The translations under genes were made by a program, and so were the position numbers. Positions 52,752-64,000 of a DNA stretch of 64,000 nt are shown piece after piece. The notes under the pieces were generated by a model. It saw nothing but the letters and a program-made list of their open reading frames with translations, made no database searches and was not told the origin of the DNA. Numbering within the stretch: position 1 is the stretch's first letter; every line of letters starts with the position of its first letter. This DNA comes from Globisporangium splendens (lineage: Eukaryota; Oomycota; Peronosporomycetes; Pythiales; Pythiaceae): contig VFIW01000105.1 of NCBI GenBank assembly GCA_006386115.1, positions 62,001-126,000 on the forward strand. The letters run 5' to 3'.

Positions 52752-52925
52752 CAACCGCGCCGTTTGGTTAAGGCATGTGGATATGCAACAGGTTTTATAT
52801 TTGATCCTCTGCTTCTAAATGTTGCGCATTATTTGTTTTTATTCTTACTAGCAGCAATGTTTGTGGGAGTGGGATATCATACGGCTTGATGCTGTTCAAG
52901 TTGTTTCTTGTGTGGGATAGTTTGT

Positions 52926-54693
52926 TCAGATTGGCAAGCTGACACCGTCAAAATACTCCAGCATGTCGTCAATGTCGGTCATCGTCTCAAAGTTTGCGAC
53001 GTTATCGGGGCTACGACTGCCAGAGGAGGTTTCCACCGTCAATTTCTCGTCAATCGGAGCTTTTGTCGTGATGGATTCCTCCGTCGTAGGTGCCGCGCTT
53101 TGCGATTCAGCAGCATTCGTCATTACAGACGTATTCTGTTGTTCGGATTGCCACGTTGCTGCTTGCTGTGGACTCGCACCACCTGCAGCATCTGAGGTCA
53201 TACCCGCGCCTTCGTAACTTGGCGAGGGGACGTGGTACAGCGACGCTCTTCTCTCGCTCGACACAGGAGGACTCATGGCTGGTGGGATAGTCGCGTTGAG
53301 ATCAGCATCAGTCGGGGACATCAGCTCCATCGGCATCGGGTAGTTTCCCCATGCTGGCGCTGCAGTGTCAATTGTGAGACTCGCGGGTCGACTACATGAC
53401 TCCTGCTGTCGTATCCTGGATGATACTGGCGATTCTAGTGGTTCTAGCGTGTGGTCTTCTTCTGGCACCGCGTCCAATGTCTTGGTATTGATACCCAGCT
53501 TCTTGGTTCGCTTCTGGCTGGCGCGGCTTCGAGTCGTCTCTGGGGTGAGCGATCGTGTGCCATTCGAGGTCGTCATTCTTGCTGAATTGGTAGCGTTCAA
53601 CGCGTTTTTCTTCTCCACGAGCAGCTCCATTTTGCGCTGCCGCAATAATTCGGTGGTCTGGATGAACGACTTGTGGGCGATGAGCTCGTGCTCTCTGTAT
53701 CGGTCGCTGCGTCGGCTGCCGACATTCGCGCCCTGGCTCGCACTCCGCTGTCGTACGTGCCCAGTCTCGAGCTGCAGCCGCTTCTGTTCCTCTTGCCACC
53801 GCATCTGGCGACTGCTCTCGGTGGGTCCGTAGTATTTGCTGCGCTGCATCAACTTGGCCGTTTCCCGGTCTTTGTATTTCGCCAGCGACTTCATCTTGTC
53901 GTGTCCTGCGCCGCGGATCTCAAAGAGCGCTTTCGAGATCGGGCGAAGCTTCACATCTTGATCAGGCGACGGCGGATGATCTTCCGTTGGATCATAGAGC
54001 CACACACTCGCGTGAATGCATGGCTTGTGCTTTGACGAGAGGTGCGAGGTCGGGGCTGAAGTCGGAATGCTGCAGCTTCGGATTCGCGGCCGCGGCAATG
54101 GTGGAGGCTGAGTGAAGTCTCTCACTGTTGCAGGCACCGGAGGCTTTTCGTCGTCGCTGTTGCGCGTCCACTTTGTCAGCAGACGCTGGACCTCGCTGAC
54201 TCCTTCGAACGGCGGCTGCGTGCTGCTCACCTCAACATACTCCTTGAACTCCATCGAGTCGGCGTCAAAGAACACCTCGCGCTCGTTCCGTTGATCAAGC
54301 TTCGTGCCCACAAGCACGACGTGTGTGTCTTCGTCCTCCGTCACCAAATACGACCACTGCAACGCCACAAAGCGCACTCGTCAGCACAAAGCGTCCCACA
54401 AACAGCACAGAGCAGCGTGCAGATAGACAAATAAATACCTGCGCGACAGCGGCGGCAAACGAGTCTCTGCGCGTGAGATCAAACACGACAATGCAGACCA
54501 GTGGTCTCGTAGCGCAGCTATTGTCCCGAAAGGTCACGAGCTGCTGTCTTTCTCGGAAGGTCTGGAACGAGTCTCGACGTGGCGCATTGTCCTCCTCCTG
54601 CGGACCTCCACCTCCCATTAGGAGCGCGTGCACGAGCGCCCGCTTGCCCACGGCGTCCTCGCCCACGACTGCGATCCACGGCGCTTGCTCCAT
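52926..54693 (-). CDS. Ras-like GTPase domain with long disordered C-terminal tail
   Basis: Exons 54693-54439 and 54356-52926 on the minus strand, 561 residues. Residues 1-130 are Ras/Rab-like: P-loop GEDAVGKRALVHAL, in which Arg replaces the Ser/Thr that normally binds Mg; LVCIVVFDLTRRDSF; and TKLD as the guanine-base motif. The switch-II DxxG motif is not seen. The remaining ~430 residues are Ser/Pro/Gln-rich with a basic helical segment (LLRQRKMELLVEKKNAL), ending in an acidic DIDDMLEYFDGV. Weak or absent GTP hydrolysis is likely if the P-loop is as read. The minus-strand start has no competing upstream ATG in frame. Confidence 0.72.
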
Positions 54694-55988
54694 GTTGCTG
54701 TCGCCGCGTGCTTTTAGACAGTGGTGCGTGCCTGCCTCTGTGTGTTAAAAATACACCATGAGGACCGCAAAGTGCAGGTTTGTGATGAGGGGGGTATACT
54801 GAAACCAGGTCACTTCGTGTGTACGGTACAAAAAAGCACGAAAGCCAGCCGAAATGGCTTGTTTCTGGCCAAACTGACTGAAAAAAGTCAAAAGAGGAAG
54901 CTGACCTGACCTGACTGCAACATCCGGTTTGATTGAGTCGACTATCTCCTTTAAATGAATATCTAGACATATTGCATACACCAAGTGCATGATGCAACTA
55001 CTAAAATGGTTGTGCTTGCATCTTCAATACTGAATACTTCCGTAAACTTCGTGTTGTGTTCTGTTGAAAAGGAAACGCGATCTGTGCCTCGCAAATCCAG
55101 TTCTCCCCAGCCCATGAGCACAAAATGCAGCGGACAGCTCCACACGCGCGCACTACTGACGTGAAAGCTGGCTGTACAAGCATGAAAAGGAAAGCTGATG
55201 GTGCTGCTGTTGCTTCAGTTCGCTCTCAGCTGATGGGTACGCAGTGCCGGTTCGTACGCGGAAAGAATTGGTCCAGCAGTAGAAATCGAACCCAGCTGGC
55301 TCAAGTTTTATATATGGCACCAACAACCTCTTGCAAACAATAATTGAGCGTAATGCATACTATCTAGTTGCGCTATTCATTATTTTACGTGCAAGTATAC
55401 CTCTAATAGTGCACTTTTGAAGCAGCTAGATGATTTGTGCGTTATTCCTAGGGAAGCGTGATTTTTGCCAGCAAGACAGTTTCTGTGGTGACGCATGAGT
55501 GCCACGTCCGGTTCTCTAAACTGACTCAGGCTGGCAGCATTTTTTGACCAGCTGCAAGGAAAGCTGATGGACACGAAAAATGGTTTCTTCAGATACCTCA
55601 AGCAACATGTAGATTTACTGCGTGTGCTGGCGGTCGTTTACACCTTCAATCCATAACCATGCATCCATGCTGCATTTTTGTACCTGGTGATGCGCCAGCA
55701 GTAGAAGTCGAACCCGGCAGGCTCAAGGTTACCGCGGAGAGGAGCGCATTGTTGTGGTGTCTAGGCACGCGAGATGGCCATCTCTCGCTCAACCCAATGT
55801 ACTGATTTTCTATAATTACACATTATTCCCAATGACAGTGCACAAAAGCGTTTTCATTATGTGATTTTTACACTTCTAAATCATGGTACTACTGCTGCTT
55901 GTTTTGTCAAAACTGGGTGACTCTCATCTTTGTGTGAGCGAGGCGCGAAACTCACGAACGAGCCAAAGGCGCTAGACAGGGAGGAAGC
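54694..55988. other. 1.3-kb intergenic stretch with a diverged repeat pair
   Basis: No gene seen. Two copies of a ~38-bp motif (CAGCAGTAGAARTCGAACCC plus GGCTCAAG) lie near 55272-55310 and 55692-55730, and AAGGAAAGCTGATGG occurs near 55188 and 55556, so the interval carries a diverged direct duplication of roughly 400 bp spacing. Confidence 0.5.
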
Positions 55989-57182
55989 ATGGGTGCCGCG
56001 CCGTCGCTCGCCAAGCTGCTCAAGAGCATGGAGGACGAGGAGCTCACGCGCATGGTCGAGGACGTACGTACCGCCTCCGCCCCCTCATTCTCACGCTTCT
56101 CGTCGCTGCTTCTATTGTATCCAGTGTACTAACCGCATTTCCTCCTCTTTTGAACATGTAGGCGTACCATTTGGATCCGCAGCGCATTGAAAGGATCCTC
56201 ACAGCTGCAAAGCTACGCTACGTCGAACGTGAGTACCATCCATATATAGGCGCGTATCTGTACGCATGCCGTTGTTGCTCTCTGTAGTAATTGTTGGGTA
56301 TTGTAGCGCTTCACCTGCTGACAATCCTGTGTGTATTGGTTGCTTCCAGACCTGACAAAGCATGGAGATGGAATGGAGTCCTCGTCCTCGGAAGCGACGC
56401 CAGCTGCACTGTCCGCATTTGCATCCGCTTCTTCCAGCACCAATAGTACGGGCACGCCTGCTGCATCGTCGCTGGCGACATCAACCATGGAAGTCGCGTT
56501 GCCGCCTTCCTCTTCCCATTCTGCGGCGGCCAACGACCCCACGTTGAACGATGGGAAAGACCCGATGAACGCGCTCTGGAGCTTTGAGGGACACACGCTG
56601 CGCGAGCTGCAGCCCGCAGAGAAGAATCCGCAGCACAGTCAGCAGCAGCTGGATGGGAGCGATGGCTCCTCGGGAGTGGCTCCAGCGGCAGCAAAAGAGC
56701 TCGACGGCGACGGGTACCCGATCCTTTACGGCAGCTGCGGCCGCGACAAGCGCTACGCGCGGTGCTCGGTGTGCTATTTCCGCGGTCTGCGCTGCAATTC
56801 GGCGCACTACTGCAACTGCTGCCAGCGGCCCGTGTGCATCCGGCCGCGGAAGTACCCAGGCGAAGACGACCCGAAGATCTGCTGGAACGTGCTGCACATG
56901 GACAAGGACATGGTGCACCGCGTTGAGAAGAAGAAGCGGCGTCGGCTCCAGGCAGCAGCTGCATCAAGTGTCAGCAGCTCAGGAGCGGCGATGGAGCGGA
57001 GACGAAGCAGTACGAATAGCAATAGTCTGCTCGCGTTGGCCGGCAGTAATGATGCTGGAGCTGTCGCCCCCAGTGCAGCTGATGCAGGCACCAACAGTCC
57101 GCCGCCATCCATGGAAGACGCGTCGCCAGGCACTACGCCTCCCGCAGAGTCCGGTGCGCCGAAACAGATCGTCAATATTTAG
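55989..57182 (+). CDS. cysteine-rich zinc-binding protein (piggyBac C-terminal CRD-like)
   Basis: Exons 55989-56063, 56162-56228, 56350-57182; 324 residues. The N-terminus (MGAAPSLAKLLKSMEDEELT) is helical; the Gly-2 context could suit myristoylation. A Ser/Ala-rich linker precedes a compact Cys cluster, ARCSVCYFRGLRCNSAHYC followed by CNCCQRPVCIRPR and CWNVLHMDKD, spaced like the cross-brace zinc finger at the C-terminus of piggyBac transposases. The transposase catalytic domain is absent, so this could be a domesticated domain or an unrelated zinc ribbon. A basic KKKRRR follows. The stop lies 180 bp from the convergent RNA-binding gene. Confidence 0.7.
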
Positions 57183-57362
57183 CTGCTGGCTGCATGTAAA
57201 GAGAGAGAAAAAAAAGCGTGGAAACATGAGGTGGAGAGCAAAAGAGAGCAAGGAAGGCAGCATCGTAATGATTATCCACGTGCAAGAGAGAGGTACTTTG
57301 TTAAAGAATGGCGAGAGCTACAAAGTGGTGCAACTAAAGCATCAAGTCCACCCTTAATGCTC

Positions 57363-60067
57363 TTAGTAGCGTGGCGGCGGTCGGCGATACGAGTCGCGGT
57401 TGTCGCGATGGTCTCGTGCACCGCCGCGGCCACCTCCACCTCCTCCGCGATGGTCGCGGAAGGATGAGCCCCGGTCACGATCTCCACCACCGCCTCGAGG
57501 AGGAGCTCCACGGTCTCGAGAGCGGTCGCGACTTCGGTCACGAGGCCCGCCATGTCCATAGTGATGACCTGACAACGATGGTGCGGGACCTGGGCCACCG
57601 CCGACAGCACCACCAGTGAACTGGTACGCCTTGGAGAAAGACACGCGCATGTGCGAGTCCGGGTACGAGATGTTGTCGAGACTGAGCAGCGCCATGATCG
57701 CTTCGTCGAGCGAGCCCATCTCGAGCAGCGCCATCTTCGTGTTCTTCTGGATGTAGTGGAAGTTTTTCACAAAGCCGTACTGCGCAAAGAGGTCGACGAG
57801 TGTGTTCTGGTTGCGCTGCAGCTCCATTGGGATCCCGGAAATGTGCAGCAGCGGCACGGGACTCACGGCTTCGTGGGGGCTGCGGCGACGATACCGATGC
57901 AATGGCGAGCCCGTGAAATCGCGCGTGTTCTCCAACTCGAAGCGGTCCACGTCGCCACGCGGCATCGACACGCTCGTGTGCTTGGAGAAATCCACGCGCA
58001 GCTTCTTGCCAAACACAAACACGCCATCAAGGTGATCGAGCGCCGACGTCGCCTGAATTCGGGGGAAAAGCAAGAAATCGAAGTGGAACATAGGAGGATC
58101 GAGGTTACAGGCAGTTTGTCGAAGCGAGTCGAAGAATGCACGCGAAGTTCGACAGCAAGAGCAAACACATAGTCAGCTCATCAGCTTTGTTGATCAGCGG
58201 TTGCTTTGAGAACTTGCAGATTTTTATGAAACGTACATGAACTTCGTCGACAAACTGGATGAGCGCAGTGTCCTGTTTGCGGAACATGATCTTGACGCGA
58301 ACCACGTCGCCAAAGCAGCCAAAAAACGTAAACAGACGATCCGGATTCTACACAAAAGCACACCACATGCAGACACCATGAGCTCAACCAGAGGACCCAG
58401 ACTTCCAACACCATTCACGAGATAAAACAACGTACCACTAGTGAGCGATCCATGCCGCTGCAAATGAGGACCGGCGAGCGCTTCGTGTCGTGACGCATGG
58501 AGCGCCCCGTCGAATGGACAGGAAGGGAGCCACCAGAGGCAGACGTTGGCGATGCGAAGTCTCCTCCTCGGGATCGATCGCCTCTCTCAGGCGCATTGTC
58601 ACCGTACCGAGGTGAGGCACCACGCATGCCGCGACTGTCAGCTCTGTCGGGTCGGTACTGGTCGTCGCGTCCGTAGTCTCGTGGCGGTGGTCCGCGCGGG
58701 TCGTAGTCGTTGCTTCCTCCTCCACTCTGCTGGGACTGAGAAGCTTGTCGGTCATAGGTGTTTCCTCCTCGTCCTCCAGGGCTCGGTCCATTGCGCGAAG
58801 GCACATCGCCGAGCATGCCCGGTGCCAGGGGCTCTTGGTCGTACAGCATCTCCGGACCCCCAGCGCTACCGGATTCCTCGGCGGGACCTGACGGAAGGTT
58901 CGGATTCGTGTAGTCCCGCGATCGCTCGTTATTGAACCGCACACGGAGCTCTGGGTGGCGGGAAAACACGATGCTGAGAGTGTTGCAGCCCGTGTAGATG
59001 TCTCGTCCGTCGAGCGCTGACTGTGCGGCTTGCGCCTGGTCCACCGACTCCATCTGCACGAGCGCCTTGAACTCTTCATTTTTCCAGAACGTCACGATCT
59101 TTTGCACGTTGCCGAACTTCTGGAACACTTGCTGGAGCACGTCCACGGTCACGTCGTACTCGATCTTGGTGACCGTGACCATAAGGATCGTGTTCTGTTG
59201 GCCAGTGCCGCCGCGACGATGTCCATCTTGTCCACCGGCATGGACTACTTGGACAGAAAATGCCAATTGCAGATTTGATTAGAACGTCGCTTTAGACTCA
59301 CAGACACACAAAAATAACAACACCAGAGGACAAACTCACCTGGTGACTCCGCATGGTACTGGTTTCTTGGCGATGACGTTGCTCGGCTTTCGTGCTGTCG
59401 GTGCTGTTGGCTTGGTGGCAGTGCGTGCTGCTGCGGTGCTTCACGAGGCTGCTGCTGGTGATGGTATTGCTGCTGGGAAACAGGCGGTCGGGAGCTCGGA
59501 GTTGCTGGCTGCGCTTGGTCGTAATTGGAGCGCGTCGTGATCTCGTCGCGGCTGCTGTACTCGAAAAAGACCTTCTGGCCGCGGATGAGCGCGTCGCGCG
59601 ATTGGTAGAACGTGATCAGATTGGACGCCGCCTGAACGTTCGGGAGCTGCACGAACGCCTGGCACTTTTGCGGGATCAACAGGCTTTTCTCGACCACGGC
59701 GAAAGGACAGCAGAGCGCGAGGAGCTCGCTCTCAAGGCAGTCGGCTGGAAGACCTCGAACGAACACGACCTGACAGGAAACAGTGGGTCGCGACAAGTGC
59801 GAGGGGGAAAGCAGGCAGTGGTTAGAAACAGATGAGCGTGTGGGCAGCGCCGACAGACATGCGGTCTTCGCTTGCAGCCCGAGCGTGAGGGAGGAGGATG
59901 GAGAGAGCATGTCTATCGGTTGAACCATGAAAAAGAGAGAGGTGCGTGTGCATTACCCGCGATTGGACTTGCGAAGAGCGGACGCGTTTCGCCGCCGGGT
60001 TGTACGCATCAGAGTCTGCTCCCAGATGGCGCTTCATGCTGGACGAAGGATGGTGGTCACTGGCCAT
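57363..60067 (-). CDS. PTB/hnRNP-L-type RNA-binding protein with multiple RRMs
   Basis: Five exons on the minus strand: 60067-59957, 59769-59340, 59244-58436, 58347-58237, 58052-57363; 716 residues. RRM1: VVFVRGLPADCLESELLALC and QAFVQLPNVQAASNLI; RRM2: ILMVTVTKIEYDVTVDVLQQVF; RRM3: GMDRSLVNPDRLFTFFGCFG; RRM4: LLHISGIPMELQRNQNTLVD. The spacing, non-canonical RNP motifs and Gln/Gly linkers fit PTB/hnRNP-L (splicing and mRNA control). The C-terminus is RGG/RD-rich (SRDRSRDRG...). A bipartite-like basic N-terminus (MKRHLG...AAKRVR) suggests a nuclear location. Exon 4 falls inside RRM3. Confidence 0.88.
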
Positions 60068-62278
<2,211 letters not shown>

Positions 62279-63303
62279 ACGTGGAGAGCAGCACTCTTCC
62301 TGGCAGATATAGACATCGACGACTATGAATCGACCACTAGCGCAGCTGTAATTTTTGCATTTTTCCATTAATACCTCTCTTTTTAACAGTCTGTTGTTGT
62401 CAATTCTGTCAATGCCAAGGCTGCCATTGACCACCATCGTACAGATTGCTCCTCTTCATTTTGTGTTCGTGCTCTCATTTATGTCTTATTGATTCGCGTG
62501 GCATGGATACGCGTGGCGACATGCATTTGTTCTGTGTGGGTGCACTTTTGGCGAGAGCTACGTTGGTGTGGGGGAGGGTTGAGAAGAGGTCCATGTGACT
62601 GTGCGGTGCCTTCATTAAGTGCGCTTTTGTGTTCATGTTGGGACCTGAACCGAACTTAAGAGCGTTCTGGAATACAAGTGCAAAATGCCCAGCTCTCATT
62701 GAGAGCAGAATGGAGAGAAAGAAAAAAACGGTCGAGAAAGATCGTAAATTCGTGAATGGAGATGCAGGGCATGGCATCCTGCCACGTCATTCCCAGTGGC
62801 ATCTGGTCGGCACACACTGCGAGCTACAGCTGTTTAACTACAAGTGCATCCTGGGGTTGTTCATCCACAGTATCCTCTGTTCGAGCTATAATAGCCCTGC
62901 ACCGACAGCAAGGAAACTCTGACGATGGGCAAGAGAGCGAGGTGCAGCATGCCGTTATAGAAAAGGCACTAAGCAAACGTCCAATCTCCTACTGCCAGCG
63001 CACATTTCGTGGATCCATTTGAGTCCGCCTTGTTGATCCTTTAAACTGCCTGCTTTCGTGCTAATTTGAGGACAGATGTGATGGGATCCGAACTTAGCGA
63101 CAGGTGTACAGTTAGCGGGGTGTCCCCCCTCCTCGTCCCTCCCGCTTGCTGCCCCCTTGTAGGATCGACCATTCCCACATTCGAGGCGTTTCCACGACAT
63201 TCGACCTGATTTCGTTCGCCGCGCGCGCCGCCGAAGAGAAGCCACCGCATCCCAGAAGCACTGCTTTAACAGTCCGTATTAGTGAGAAGAGCAGCCAGCA
63301 ACC
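62279..63303. other. 1.0-kb spacer between tandem ARF genes
   Basis: No coding signal. The sequences flanking the two ARF copies are unrelated except for CAGCAACC directly before each ATG. Confidence 0.5.

Positions 63304-64000
<697 letters not shown>

Overview
The window looks like nuclear DNA of an oomycete (Phytophthora/Pythium type; the genus cannot be resolved). The evidence is short GT-AG introns of about 60-110 nt, matches to the oomycete initiator element upstream of several start codons, an M96-like oomycete protein family, and dense Ty3/Gypsy, Copia, LINE and Mutator-type elements. No rRNA, tRNA or CRISPR array was recognised.

Layout. (1) 1-5920: two almost identical ZupT-like ZIP metal transporter genes, head to head, separated by 4.1 kb of largely non-coding DNA. 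(2) 6149-18565: nested retroelements. A 5' LTR plus gag of Gypsy element A is cut by the LTR of a complete but decayed Gypsy element B (8010-17167, minus strand). B carries a family-A solo LTR with a 5-bp target duplication and abuts a broken Copia gag on its other side. (3) 18746-23708: a CCDC81-type HU / EF-hand / IQ protein gene, one intron of which holds a 5'-truncated LINE that duplicated the splice acceptor. (4) 25608-27215: a two-exon M96-like protein. (5) 28440-30693: a decayed Mutator-like transposase. (6) 31457-43887: Gypsy element D (minus strand) split by the nearly intact Gypsy element C (32125-39757, target duplication TTCGT), then one ambiguous base (41173), then a rearranged Gypsy element E. 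(7) 44123-64000: a compact gene block with a thioredoxin-fold membrane protein, a PfkB kinase, a WD40 protein, mitochondrial MnmE, a DUF962/Mpo1-like protein, a Ras-like GTPase with a long tail, a cysteine-rich protein, a PTB/hnRNP-L-like RNA-binding protein and two tandem ARF1 genes.

The most unusual content is in the Gypsy elements. Elements B, C and E each have, between the end of pol and the 3' LTR, a long ORF on the opposite strand that runs into pol. Its coiled-coil-coding end lies exactly opposite the low-complexity linker between integrase and chromodomain. Elements B and C also join gag to pro-pol through a canonical -1 frameshift heptamer followed by a perfect stem-loop containing the gag stop. 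The same stem, with a compensatory base change, persists in element A. The LTRs carry terminal palindromes and, in families A and E, paired TGACGTCA sites.

Gene models with introns were built by hand from splice consensus and reading phase; all phases were checked arithmetically, but there is no transcript support.
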